Source of the DNA: Herpetosiphon gulosus
GTDB taxonomy: Bacteria; Chloroflexota; Chloroflexia; Chloroflexales; Herpetosiphonaceae
DNA: 64,000 bases
Reading direction: 5' to 3'
Assembly: GCF_039545135.1 (NCBI RefSeq)
Contig: NZ_BAABRU010000003.1
Span: 248,001 to 312,000, forward strand
The notes beneath the pieces are model-generated. The model saw only the letters and a list, made by a program, of their open reading frames with translations, did not search any database and was not told the DNA's origin. The stretch's first letter is position 1; the number at the start of each line of letters is the position of its first letter. Below are positions 50,571 to 59,606 of the stretch, one piece after another. The translations under genes and the position numbers were made by a program.

Positions 50571-50590
50571 CTTTACTTTAGGAGCAGCGT

Positions 50591-51226
50591 ATGTTTGATG
50601 CTCAGTTAATTGGTTACACGCTCGCCGTCGCCTTATTAACCATCACGCCTGGGGCTGATACGCTGTTGGTTATGCGCAATGTTTTAGCACGTGGCCGCAA
50701 AGCTGGGATTCTGGCGACGCTCGGCGTTAGCTCAGGCCTGTTCATCCATGCACTGCTCTCAAGCCTCGGCTTATCGTTGATTTTGACTCGCTCAGCGCTG
50801 GCATTTAGTGTGGTCAAATGGGCGGGAGCACTCTACTTATGTTATCTTGGCTTACAATCGCTGCGTAGCGCCTTCAAACCCAATCAACCAACCAGCGAAT
50901 TGTCAAGCACTACTGAGCCAAGCCTCAACCCATGGCATGCCTACCGCGAAGGCTTGATTACCAACGTCTTGAACCCCAAAGTTGCCCTGTTTTATTTGGC
51001 CTTCCTACCCCAATTCATTCGCTCGAATGATCCAGTGCTATTACGCTCATTGCTGTTAACTTCAATTCATTTTGTGCTTGGCATCGTTTGGCTAGGCCTG
51101 ATTACCCTAAGTTTGGATAAAATGCGCAGTTGGATGCTCAAGCCACGGGTACGGGCTTGGATCGAAGGCAGTACGGGGCTAATTCTATTTGGCTTTGGCA
51201 TCCGCTTGGCACTATCCAAACGTTAA
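50591..51226 (+). CDS. LysE/RhtB-family amino-acid exporter
   Basis: This 211-residue membrane protein has about six helices and the LysE/RhtB hallmarks: TPGADTLLVMRNVLARGRKAGILATLGVSSG (helix two to three), a conserved ALYLCYLGLQSLRSA and GLITNVLNPKVALFYLAFLPQF. It exports amino acids, perhaps threonine or homoserine in the RhtB branch. AGGAG lies upstream of the ATG. Confidence 0.93.
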   Translation: MFDAQLIGYTLAVALLTITPGADTLLVMRNVLARGRKAGILATLGVSSGLFIHALLSSLGLSLILTRSALAFSVVKWAGALYLCYLGLQSLRSAFKPNQPTSELSSTTEPSLNPWHAYREGLITNVLNPKVALFYLAFLPQFIRSNDPVLLRSLLLTSIHFVLGIVWLGLITLSLDKMRSWMLKPRVRAWIEGSTGLILFGFGIRLALSKR

Positions 51227-51301
51227 CGCAACAATTCAGAGCTGGCTGCCGTATCATCCACAGCAAACCAAACGGGGGTTTACCCGTTCTAGGAGGTTCT
51301 G

Positions 51302-51904
51302 ATGAAAAATCAACGCAATACCATGATGACCGTTGGAACGGTAGTCGTTGTTGTAGTTGCGATCGTATTACTGATTATGATTGCCAATATTGCCGCCAAT
51401 GTTGTGGGGGCGCTGGTACCACTGATTACTGGCAGTTTATTACTCTTCGGCAATCGCACCGAATTGATGAGCTTGTTACGAACTCGTAACTTGGGGCTTA
51501 ATTCGCTAAATGTGTTGATTGGGATTTCGCTCGTGCTCTTTGGTGCTGGGCAGACGCTCTTCGGCGAAACGTTCTTACGTATTCTGTTCTACATTCCAGC
51601 AGTGATCTGTTTAGCTCTAGCAGCACCATTGGCCTTTGGCAAAACTGATACCAGCGCAACTTATCGCGCTTGGTGGAATAGCATTCGCAGCAAGGTGCGC
51701 CGCAAACCAAGCACACCAAGCGTGATCAACACCGGTTTTGAGCCAGCGGTCAACAACACGCCACCAACCAGCCAAGCACCCTATGCCCAAGCGCCAAACT
51801 ATAATCCTGCGCCAAGCCCACAGGCCAATTTCGACCCAATGACCGGCCAGCGTACGGTCAAACTTGATCCTAACGAGATCAATAACCCAAGCGTTCGTCA
51901 ATAA
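51302..51904 (+). CDS. Membrane protein with a Pro/Asn-rich tail, function unknown
   Basis: This 200-residue protein has a hydrophobic N-terminal part with helices at about 9-28, 32-50, 65-83 and 90-108, and then a polar, Pro/Gln/Asn-rich cytosolic tail (about 130-200, with QAPYAQAPNYNPAP). The ending resembles disordered low-complexity linkers. I do not recognise the family. AGGAGG before the ATG supports the start. Confidence 0.65.
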   Translation: MKNQRNTMMTVGTVVVVVVAIVLLIMIANIAANVVGALVPLITGSLLLFGNRTELMSLLRTRNLGLNSLNVLIGISLVLFGAGQTLFGETFLRILFYIPAVICLALAAPLAFGKTDTSATYRAWWNSIRSKVRRKPSTPSVINTGFEPAVNNTPPTSQAPYAQAPNYNPAPSPQANFDPMTGQRTVKLDPNEINNPSVRQ

Positions 51905-51981
51905 CATCCTCGCATCATTCCTGTCACGTAGAACCTGATGAGCAATCGTCAGGTTCTCGATGTTTAATAAAGGATTTACTG

Positions 51982-52788
51982 ATGCAAAAGATCGCTTTGA
52001 TCACTGGGGCAAGCGGTGGAATTGGTCAAGCTATCACGCAAGGGCTCGCAGAACATGGCTGGCAGACGGTTTTGATAGCCCGCGAGCCAACCAAACTCAA
52101 TCAAACAGTCCAAGTCTTGCAGAACCAAGGCCATCGCAGTATTGGTTTTAGTGCTGATGTCCGCGACTCCGAAGCAGTTCAACGGGTACTTACCACCGTC
52201 ATGGATGAGGTAGGAACACCAAGTGCCGTGATCAATCTTGCGGGAGTGCTTGGGCCATTTGGCCAATTTCACGATCTCGATCTGGCTCAACTGCGGGCAA
52301 TGTGCGATACGATCTGGTGGGGGACACTCAATCTCTGTCATGCGGTTATTCCAGCAATGATCGAGCGCGGTGGCGGCTCCATTATTAATATTGCTGGCTA
52401 TGGCGCAGTTGAAGCATCGCCACGACTGGCAGCGTATGGGGCAATCAAGGCCGCAATTGTGCGCTTGAGCGAAACGCTGGCGATGGAATTGAAGCGCCAA
52501 AAGATTCGGGTTAATTGTATTGGGCCAGGCCTTGTTGCAACCAAACTGAGCACCGAGCTTGAGAGCACGCCCGAGGCCCAACGCTTTGCTGATGGGATGG
52601 TCAAAATGGCCCAAACCAAAGGGGTTTCTGGGCAGGAGGCCGCTAAATTAGTGCGCTGGCTGCTTGCTGAGGATAATCCACTCACTGGACGGTTGATTAC
52701 AGTCCACGATGACTATGAGCAATTAAGTTCGCAACTGGTGGAAATCAATCATAGCAGTCGTTATACTTTACGCCGTATTAATGATTAA
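51982..52788 (+). CDS. Short-chain dehydrogenase/reductase
   Basis: This 268-residue oxidoreductase has the NAD(P) site TGASGGIGQAI near residue 8, NLAGVLG in the NNAG position, and Y153-x3-K157 in AYGAIKAA. The substrate is unknown. It is followed by a convergent bidirectional terminator. AAAGGA lies upstream of the ATG. Confidence 0.94.
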   Translation: MQKIALITGASGGIGQAITQGLAEHGWQTVLIAREPTKLNQTVQVLQNQGHRSIGFSADVRDSEAVQRVLTTVMDEVGTPSAVINLAGVLGPFGQFHDLDLAQLRAMCDTIWWGTLNLCHAVIPAMIERGGGSIINIAGYGAVEASPRLAAYGAIKAAIVRLSETLAMELKRQKIRVNCIGPGLVATKLSTELESTPEAQRFADGMVKMAQTKGVSGQEAAKLVRWLLAEDNPLTGRLITVHDDYEQLSSQLVEINHSSRYTLRRIND

Positions 52789-52794
52789 GTGGGC

Positions 52795-52824
52795 AGGCCG
52801 CTCAGTTGGCGTACTGAACGGCCT
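52795..52824. terminator. Bidirectional terminator between SDR and threonine-dehydrogenase-like genes
   Basis: AGGCCG plus TCAGT (52795-52806) pairs with ACTGA plus CGGCCT (52813-52824) with one mismatch around a 6-base loop. TTTGGGTTT follows on the plus strand. Confidence 0.75.
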
Positions 52825-52834
52825 TTGGGTTTAA

Positions 52835-53899
52835 TTACCAAGCACCATCAAGGCCATGGGGATACAAGGCTACTTTGGCAGCCTCGCCGCGCAGCATCAA
52901 TTCAAATGCGGTTTCAAATTCTTCCAAGGGCAAGTGATGAGTAATAATCGGACGTAAATCGACTTTATTGCCAGCCACCAAGGCTTGGGTTTGATACCAT
53001 GTTTCAAACATTTTGCGGCCTGAAACGCCGTACACGGTCGCGCCTTTGAACACCACATGGTTGGCAAGATCGAAATCGGGCAAGCCGTTGGGAGGTAAAC
53101 CCAGCAGCGAGGCAAAACCACCATAGCGCAACGAACGAAAGCCCTGATCAATCGCACTAGGATGACCCGACATTTCGAGCAATACATCAACGCCTTCGCC
53201 TTCGGTCGCTGCTAGCACATGATGTACCACATCGTCGCGTGAATCCAAGGCATGAGTTGCGCCCATGGTTCGAGCCATTTCCAAGCGCTTGGGGTTGATA
53301 TCGGTAGCGAAAATTTGCTTGGCTCCTGCGGCATGGGCGATTCCCACCGCAAACAAACCAATCGGGCCACAACCAGTCACCAAAACATTGCGGGTCGAAA
53401 GGTTAGTTGCCAAGGCCGTATGCACCGCATTGCCAAATGGCTCTTGGGCCGCAGCCAAAGCAGGCGGCATATTGGGGTCGTTGCGCCAAACATTGACCGC
53501 CGGAACTGCAATATATTCAGCAAAACAACCAGGCCGATCAACCCCGATAATTTCGACGTTGCGGCAAATGTGGGCTGCGCCAGTGCGACACTGATAGCAA
53601 TAGCCACACACAATATGAGTTTCAGCGGAGACAAAATCGCCAACCTTGACCATGGTTACATCGCTGCCCACTTCGACTACATCGCCAGCCAATTCATGGC
53701 CGAAAATCATCGGTGCTTTGAAGCGGCTTTGGGCCCACGGGTCCCATTTATAAATATGCAAATCGGTGCCACAAATCGTCGAGGCTCGCACCCGAATCAG
53801 CACTTCATCACGCTTTAGCTGAGGAATCGGCGCAGTGATCAGCTTGGCTCCAGGAGCTGCCGATGGCTTTTGCACCGCCCGCATCGTATTATTTGGCAT
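52835..53899 (-). CDS. tdh: Zinc-dependent dehydrogenase, L-threonine 3-dehydrogenase-like
   Basis: This 354-residue medium-chain dehydrogenase has catalytic Zn ligand C43 in STICGTDLHIYKWD, GHELAGDVVEVG, and structural Zn Cys in CGYCYQCRTGAAHIC. The NAD-binding fold is marked by VTGCGPIGLFAVGIAHAAG and TDINPKRLEMA. The ICGTDLHIYKWD segment and length fit L-threonine 3-dehydrogenase, which makes 2-amino-3-ketobutyrate; other alcohols are possible. ATG 53899 follows GAGGAG. The glycine-forming partner Kbl is not in the window. Confidence 0.9.
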   Translation of the reverse strand: MPNNTMRAVQKPSAAPGAKLITAPIPQLKRDEVLIRVRASTICGTDLHIYKWDPWAQSRFKAPMIFGHELAGDVVEVGSDVTMVKVGDFVSAETHIVCGYCYQCRTGAAHICRNVEIIGVDRPGCFAEYIAVPAVNVWRNDPNMPPALAAAQEPFGNAVHTALATNLSTRNVLVTGCGPIGLFAVGIAHAAGAKQIFATDINPKRLEMARTMGATHALDSRDDVVHHVLAATEGEGVDVLLEMSGHPSAIDQGFRSLRYGGFASLLGLPPNGLPDFDLANHVVFKGATVYGVSGRKMFETWYQTQALVAGNKVDLRPIITHHLPLEEFETAFELMLRGEAAKVALYPHGLDGAW

Positions 53900-53952
53900 A
53901 GTTTGGTCTCCTCGTTGAAACCCATGGACGATCGTTTCTAGTTTGCATTGTT

Positions 53953-54465
53953 TCACCCAAATAGCATTTGATTCATTGGCACGAAGGTTTCGGGCAGTAG
54001 GTTGACAATCACCAACACAACTGGCCCCCAATATTCTGCCAAGGTTGATTGTTGAATTGCATCGATGATCCCAATTTGGGGTAATCCAATGCAGCCTGCC
54101 AAGCAAGCCCCAATCAGTACAATCCCTTGCACTAACCCCAACACCGCCCCAATCACATGATCAGCGCGGCCCAAAAACAACAGCCCAACTTTGAGGCGTA
54201 GCCACGTTGCTATCGCACTAACCAAGGCTGTTACTGCCAACAAACTCAGCAAAAACGCAAAAACGCTAATAAAGCCCGGCGCGGTCGCAGGAATCAGGCT
54301 GATCAGCAGATCGGTCACGCTGGGATAAATTCGTCCGGCAATCGCGATCGCGGTAATCAGCCCCGCCAATGCCAGCAACTGACGAATGGTGCCCCAGTAG
54401 AAACCGAGCACGCTATACCACAGCAAAATGCCGATCAAGACCCAATCAAGAATCGTCAAACGCAC
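53953..54465 (-). CDS. CvpA-family membrane protein
   Basis: This 170-residue membrane protein has four hydrophobic helices (about 7-22, 28-50, 58-85 and 100-128) and the CvpA start LTILDWVLIGILLWYSVLGFYWG. CvpA was linked to colicin V production and to envelope integrity. It lies between the phosphohexomutase and threonine-dehydrogenase-like genes on the same strand, and starts 14 bases after the phosphohexomutase stop. Confidence 0.85.
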   Translation of the reverse strand: MRLTILDWVLIGILLWYSVLGFYWGTIRQLLALAGLITAIAIAGRIYPSVTDLLISLIPATAPGFISVFAFLLSLLAVTALVSAIATWLRLKVGLLFLGRADHVIGAVLGLVQGIVLIGACLAGCIGLPQIGIIDAIQQSTLAEYWGPVVLVIVNLLPETFVPMNQMLFG

Positions 54466-54479
54466 CTCCTTGGGCTATT

Positions 54480-55964
54480 TTAGCCAACTGCCACCAGATT
54501 GGTCAATTGCTGGTTGGCAAATTGTACGCCAGCTTGCAATAAAGCTTGCACCTGCTCAGCATTGGCAGCTTCGGCATAAATGCGCAACACAGGCTCGGTA
54601 CCTGAGGGTCGAATTAAGAGCCAGCTTTGATCGGCAAGCAAATATTTGACTCCATCGCGATCATTAATTGATTGTAAGGCCACCCCAGCAATTTCTTGGG
54701 GCGCTTCGGCTTTGAGCGCATGCACCAAATCGGCCTTTTTAAATGGTTGCACGCGCTGATCGATCCGATCATAGGCGAATGGGCCATATTGGTGTTGCAA
54801 CTCCTCAATTAATTCATGCAACGGTTTGCCAGCGCGGGCCACAATTTCAAGCAACAGCAAACCCATCAAAATGCCATCGCCCTCGGGCACATGGCCCAAA
54901 ATCGAGATGCCGCCTGATTCTTCGCCACCAATTAATACTGGCTCAGCCAACATCAGATCACAAATATGGTTGAAGCCCACTGGCGTTTCTTCCACCCGCA
55001 AATCGTAGGCTACCGCCAAGCGATTGATCAATTGGGTGGTTGAAATCGTTTTGACGACTAAACCGCGCTGGCCTTTGGTTTCGATCAAGTGGCGCAAGGC
55101 TAGGGCAAAAATTTGATGTGGGCTAACGAACTCGCCACGGGCATCCATCGCCCCAATCCGATCAGCATCGCCATCGGTTGCCAGCCCCAAATCGTAGCCA
55201 TCGCGGCGAATCATTTCAGCCAATGGTTGTAAGTTGCGGCCAATTGGCTCAGGGTGTAAGCGGCCAAAGCCAGGGTTCATATCGCCATGAATTTCGGCTA
55301 CCATCACGCCCAATTCACGCAACCAACGGGCAATATAGCCACGCCCAGCGCCATACATTGGGTCGATTGCCACACGCAACGAGCTACGGGCAATCGCTGA
55401 AAAATCAATTAATGTGCGCAAATGGGTTAAATAGGCCGGCAATGGGTCGAAGCGCACGACCTCACCCGCTTGGGCGGTGGTGTTTTCTTGCCAAACTGGC
55501 TCAGCATATAAGGCTGCCCGCCCAGAGTGTTGTAAATCGCTAATCCGGGCCTCGATTTGCTTCATGGTTGCGGGCAAGGCCGAGCCACCAAAGGCTGCCT
55601 TGACTTTAATCCCGTTGTAGCGCGGCGGATTATGGCTGGCGGTAATCATCACGCCGCCTTGGGCCGCCAACTGTTTAACTGCAAACGACAAAGCCGGAGT
55701 TGGACAATCGGCTTTGCTTAAATAGACCGCCAAACCATTGGCAGCCAATACATTTGAAACTGTAATCGCATAGCGATCGGAAAGAAAGCGCGTATCGAAG
55801 CCCACCACCGCTTGCGTTACCTCGCCAGCAGGAGTTTCAGCCAGCAACTGCTCGGCGATTGCTTGGGCCACTAAACGCACATTTTCAAAGGTAAATTCTT
55901 CGCTGATGACAGCACGCCAGCCATCAGTACCAAAGTGAATTGCCACAGGTTTCGGCTCCTTCAT
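54480..55964 (-). CDS. Phosphoglucomutase/phosphomannomutase family
   Basis: This 494-residue enzyme has the phosphoserine loop TASHNPPRYNGIK near residue 110, the metal loop DGDADRIG near residue 255, the sugar-binding GEESGG near residue 350 and the phosphate-binding RPSGTEP near residue 458. It interconverts hexose-1- and -6-phosphate for polysaccharide or glycogen metabolism. Glucose versus mannose versus glucosamine cannot be told from motifs. It is the first gene of the minus-strand run that continues with cvpA. Confidence 0.94.
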   Translation of the reverse strand: MKEPKPVAIHFGTDGWRAVISEEFTFENVRLVAQAIAEQLLAETPAGEVTQAVVGFDTRFLSDRYAITVSNVLAANGLAVYLSKADCPTPALSFAVKQLAAQGGVMITASHNPPRYNGIKVKAAFGGSALPATMKQIEARISDLQHSGRAALYAEPVWQENTTAQAGEVVRFDPLPAYLTHLRTLIDFSAIARSSLRVAIDPMYGAGRGYIARWLRELGVMVAEIHGDMNPGFGRLHPEPIGRNLQPLAEMIRRDGYDLGLATDGDADRIGAMDARGEFVSPHQIFALALRHLIETKGQRGLVVKTISTTQLINRLAVAYDLRVEETPVGFNHICDLMLAEPVLIGGEESGGISILGHVPEGDGILMGLLLLEIVARAGKPLHELIEELQHQYGPFAYDRIDQRVQPFKKADLVHALKAEAPQEIAGVALQSINDRDGVKYLLADQSWLLIRPSGTEPVLRIYAEAANAEQVQALLQAGVQFANQQLTNLVAVG

Positions 55965-56195
55965 TGGAATTCAATGCCTGTTGTACAGACAATTACGCCA
56001 TTGTACCGCGAATTTAGCACTTGTTGCGATATGAAATTTCAAGCCGAATTAAGGCTTGGGCAGCCGCTTTACAGGCTATTTTGCCAAGGTTGATCAAAAC
56101 CAGCAAAGCAGGTGGCACACTTTTTGCTTTATAAGCAATCAGGAAATCGAAATAATGATTGTAAACATCAGTTAGGTAACAAAGGAGTTAATTGT

Positions 56196-57461
56196 ATGAC
56201 AACCACAGTTGTAGGTGTATTCAGTTCAGACGCACAAGCTCAAGCCGCTGTTCGCGATTTACAAGCACTTGGTATCACCAATGATGCTATTTCAGTTGTC
56301 GCTCGCGATACCAGCCGCGCCGTTGATGCCGATGGGAACTTGGTCACCGTCAGTGACGATCATATGACTGCTGGCGAAGGCTTAACTGTTGGGGCCGTTT
56401 GGGGCGGATTGGTTGGCTTGGCCGCTTTGGCAATTCCAGGCATTGGGCCATTAATTGGTGCAGGTGCGTTGGCTGCTGCGCTAACAGGCGCGGTTGCAGG
56501 CGCAGCCACTGGTGGGATCGCCGGAGCTTTGATCAACGCTGCTAGCGTGCCCGAAGATCAAGCCTATGTCTACGAAGAACGGGTCAAAGCTGGTAGCACC
56601 TTGGTCACGGTGCACGCCGACGACAGCATGGCGGCCCAAGTACGAACTACCTTACGTCAAGCAGGAGCCGAACGCTTCCAATGGGATAGTGATACCGATT
56701 ACGACCAAAGCAATGAGCAAGCCTATGCCGATAGCAGCAAAGTTGGCACAGTCGGCGGTGGTGCTGCTGGCGCGGTAACTGGCGCAAGCATCGGCGCTGC
56801 TGGTGGCCCAGTTGGCGCGGTGATCGGCGGTGTCACTGGTGCAGTGGTTGGTGGCGCAATTGGAGCCGCTGGTGATACCGCTGGCGAAAAAATGGATGAT
56901 CGCACGATTGATAGCGATTATCCGCATAGCACTGCCTACGATACTACCAATGCCTACTCTAGCAATGCTACCTATGATCAAATGACTACCGTCGATACAA
57001 CTCGCGAAGCCATGGCTAATCGTGATTACAGCACCACCAACGAAATGCCGGTGAACAATCGGATTGAAAACGCTGTGCGCGATGTGACCACCGATGATCA
57101 AGGCCACGATACCTTCCATGCTGCCGACCAAGCCTACGATAACAGTAGTAAAGTTGGTACTGCTGGCGGCGGCGCTGCTGGCGCGGTAACTGGCGCAGCG
57201 ATTGGTGCTGCTGGTGGTCCAGTCGGTGCAGTCGTTGGCGGCGTGGTTGGTGGGGTTACTGGCGCAGCAATTGGCGCAGTTGGTGATACCGTTGGAGAAC
57301 AAGCTGATACCGAAACAGGTGCATTCAGCCATGATAATCAAGCACAATATCGAGGCACCGCCAACGCAGTCGGTGATAAGTTACGCGATGCTGGCAATAG
57401 CGTCGAACGCAAACTTGACCGTGATCTCGACCGCGATGGCGATGTAGGTCGCCGGGGCTAA
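56196..57461 (+). CDS. Glycine-zipper general stress protein with duplicated modules
   Basis: This 421-residue protein starts with a GSP17M-type domain (about 1-165, TTVVGVFSSDAQAQAAVRDLQALGI), including a glycine-rich membrane-like stretch. Two later modules with glycine zippers, SSKVGTVGGGAAGAVTGAS (about 181-235) and SSKVGTAGGGAAGAVTGAA (about 316-370), are near-copies. Charged, Asp/Arg-rich segments sit between and after them. Such proteins respond to stress at the envelope. ATG 56196 follows AAAGGAG; the upstream frame to 56112 has no such site. A strong terminator follows. Confidence 0.83.
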   Translation: MTTTVVGVFSSDAQAQAAVRDLQALGITNDAISVVARDTSRAVDADGNLVTVSDDHMTAGEGLTVGAVWGGLVGLAALAIPGIGPLIGAGALAAALTGAVAGAATGGIAGALINAASVPEDQAYVYEERVKAGSTLVTVHADDSMAAQVRTTLRQAGAERFQWDSDTDYDQSNEQAYADSSKVGTVGGGAAGAVTGASIGAAGGPVGAVIGGVTGAVVGGAIGAAGDTAGEKMDDRTIDSDYPHSTAYDTTNAYSSNATYDQMTTVDTTREAMANRDYSTTNEMPVNNRIENAVRDVTTDDQGHDTFHAADQAYDNSSKVGTAGGGAAGAVTGAAIGAAGGPVGAVVGGVVGGVTGAAIGAVGDTVGEQADTETGAFSHDNQAQYRGTANAVGDKLRDAGNSVERKLDRDLDRDGDVGRRG

Positions 57462-57485
57462 AGCCCAATTCCTCCAGGTGCTTGG

Positions 57486-57518
57486 GCAGCGGAGCAAGCT
57501 TGCTCCGCTGCTATTTTT
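57486..57518 (+). terminator. Strong terminator after the glycine-zipper gene
   Basis: A perfect 26-base palindrome, GCAGCGGAGCAAG plus CTTGCTCCGCTGC (57486-57511), followed by TTTTT (57514-57518). It reaches into the 3' end of the convergent aminotransferase gene. Confidence 0.92.
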
Positions 57519-58839
57519 GCTCTTCAGCAACTGCCATCAACGCCTGTTGCAACACATTCAAGCCATATTCAACTTGGGCTTGGTTGAGGATAAACGGCGG
57601 CGTAAGGCTTAGCACATTGCCATGCATGCCGCCGCCAAGCACCAAAACCCCTTGGGCTTGGCACAAACTCACCACGTGCATCACCGCTGCGGGATTTGGT
57701 GTAATCCTATCGGCTTGTACCAACTCTAGTCCGATCATCAAACCGCGACCACGCACATCGCCGACCAAAGCACAGTTTTCAGCAATTGCAGCTAGGCCAC
57801 GCAATAAGTTCAGGCTTAATTGATTAACTTGATCTAACGTATTATGTTCAGTTAATACTCGAATTGCGGCAGCGGCCCCAGCGCATGCCAAGGGATGACC
57901 CATAAATGTGCCAGTATGCAAGGGTTCGCCATTAACCTGCCAATGGGCCATATGTTCAGCGCGGCCAACGCAGGCCGCAATTTGCAAACCACCAGTCATG
58001 CCTTTGCCCATACAAATCAAATCTGGCTCAATCCCATCGTGATTCACGCCCCACCACTTGCCAGTGCGCCCCCAACCAGTAAAAATTTCATCAGCAATCA
58101 ACAAGATTTCATAGTGATCACACAGTTGGCGCAAGCCGCGCAACCAACCATCAGGCGGCACAATTTCGCCCTCACGACCTTGGACTGGCTCAACAATTAA
58201 TGCGCCAATCGGGCTAGCACTGGTTTTGATCAGCTGCTCGGTGGTAGTTAATGCCCAATCCAAGCAATCACCAGCCTCACGCCAACGAAATGGATAGGGA
58301 TACGGGGCACGTTGAACATGGCTCGACAGTTGCGGCAAGAATGGTTGGCGAAAATCAGCCCGATTGGTTGCCGCCAACGCCCCATAACTCAAGCCATGAT
58401 AACCACCAGTAAACGCAACAACTCCCGGTTTTTGGGTTGCAAGCATAGCAGTTTTAAGGGCAATTTCGATACTTTCAGCGCCACCGCCGGCCAAAAACAC
58501 CCGTCCATCAGCAATTGGCGCATGCTGTTTAATTAATTGAACTAATTCAATCCGCGCTTCATGGGCAAACACATCGCCCATGCCGTGAATCAAGCGCTCG
58601 CTTTGAGCTTGAATTGCCGCCAACACCGCTGGATGGCGATGACCAATCCCGACCACCCCAAAGGCTGCCGCAAAATCAAGATAACGATTGCCATCAACAT
58701 CAGTTACCAACGCACCCTCGGCCTCGGCCCAAACGATACCGCCAGGCAAGGTTAGACTTGGCGCTTCGCTGGCTGCCAATTGCGCTAACAACGCTTGGCT
58801 GCGTGGCCCAGGCACAGCACTGATAATTTTGGGTAACAT
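57511..58839 (-). CDS. Class III PLP-dependent aminotransferase
   Basis: This 442-residue enzyme has the fold I PLP pattern: VTDVDGNRYLDFAAAFGVVGIGH, the cofactor segment GGYHGLSYG, the Asp in LLIADEIFTGWGRTG, and the catalytic Lys in CMGKGMTGGLQIAACVG. Members act on 4-aminobutyrate, ornithine or diamines; the precise donor is unclear. It is alone on its strand and upstream of it lies the zinc-ribbon protein gene. There is a plus-strand terminator overlapping its 3' end. Confidence 0.93.
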   Translation of the reverse strand: MLPKIISAVPGPRSQALLAQLAASEAPSLTLPGGIVWAEAEGALVTDVDGNRYLDFAAAFGVVGIGHRHPAVLAAIQAQSERLIHGMGDVFAHEARIELVQLIKQHAPIADGRVFLAGGGAESIEIALKTAMLATQKPGVVAFTGGYHGLSYGALAATNRADFRQPFLPQLSSHVQRAPYPYPFRWREAGDCLDWALTTTEQLIKTSASPIGALIVEPVQGREGEIVPPDGWLRGLRQLCDHYEILLIADEIFTGWGRTGKWWGVNHDGIEPDLICMGKGMTGGLQIAACVGRAEHMAHWQVNGEPLHTGTFMGHPLACAGAAAAIRVLTEHNTLDQVNQLSLNLLRGLAAIAENCALVGDVRGRGLMIGLELVQADRITPNPAAVMHVVSLCQAQGVLVLGGGMHGNVLSLTPPFILNQAQVEYGLNVLQQALMAVAEEQK

Positions 58840-58870
58840 GCTCTATTCCATTCTTAATTATGTTCAGGAT

Positions 58871-58904
58871 CAAAAAACCCATGGCTGCCAAAGCAACCAT
58901 GGGT
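58871..58904 (-). terminator. Terminator after the zinc-ribbon protein gene
   Basis: On the minus strand ACCCATGG (58904-58897) pairs perfectly with CCATGGGT (58884-58877), then six T (58876-58871). Confidence 0.85.
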
Positions 58905-58925
58905 ATTGTAGCAAGCTTCACGTTT

Positions 58926-59471
58926 TTACAAACGAGCGCCGCACTCAGGGCAGAACACCGCTTGACCAGCAACTTTAAAGCCACAGCTTGGGCACAACCG
59001 CTCAATCGGAATCGCACCGCTATCGACTGGTGGCGCAGCAGGAGCCTCACTTGGTGGCGCATAGCTGGTTGGTGGCACATAATTTTGGGCCTCAACTGGC
59101 GGTGCATACGGCGCTTGTTGTGGTGGCACCGATGGCGCATACGGCTGAGGATAGGCTGGTGGTGGCGGGGTTTGCACTGCCACAAATTGCTCGTTTTGGG
59201 CACGTTCTAATTCAGCTTGGGCGGAAGTCAAACGCGCTTGCAAATCGTTGATCAAATTGACCAAACTAGTAACTTCGGGCGCAGTCAAAACACCTTGTTG
59301 GTGTAGTTCGTAGGCGCGTTGGCCCAACAAACCATAATTTGTGGCAATTTGCTGCTGCATATCGCCAATATCGCTGCGAACGCGACTGGTACGTTGTAAT
59401 TTGTCGGCCTCGAACTTGGCGCGGTCAACACCTTGCGAGAGTGTTCCTTTAAGATTGTCGAGAAATCCCAT
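58926..59471 (-). CDS. Coiled-coil protein with Pro-rich linker and C-terminal zinc ribbon
   Basis: This 181-residue protein has an amphipathic helical N-terminus (MGFLDNLKGTLSQGVDRA), a coiled coil (about 20-95, with DLQARLTSAQAELERAQ), a Pro/Ala/Tyr-rich linker (about 98-155) and a C-terminal zinc ribbon with CPSC and CPEC near residues 162-177. This layout is common for membrane-associated envelope or stress proteins; the function is unknown. It has its own strong terminator. Confidence 0.75.
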   Translation of the reverse strand: MGFLDNLKGTLSQGVDRAKFEADKLQRTSRVRSDIGDMQQQIATNYGLLGQRAYELHQQGVLTAPEVTSLVNLINDLQARLTSAQAELERAQNEQFVAVQTPPPPAYPQPYAPSVPPQQAPYAPPVEAQNYVPPTSYAPPSEAPAAPPVDSGAIPIERLCPSCGFKVAGQAVFCPECGARL

Positions 59472-59606
59472 ATATTCCTCCTACAATAGCCTGGAAACCA
59501 TGGCTACAAGCCTATTCTAGCGGAAATACACCTCAAATGCTACCTCCCGCAAGCCTTGGGCCATGGGTTGGTTTAACGTTGCCAAATGCTCACAAGTTGC
59601 AGCAGG

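Noticed and set aside
56652-57347. 231-residue Cys/Ser/Asn-rich minus-strand frame
   Set aside because: It is the mirror of the Gly/Ala-rich plus-strand repeats in the stress protein gene and has no ribosome-binding site.
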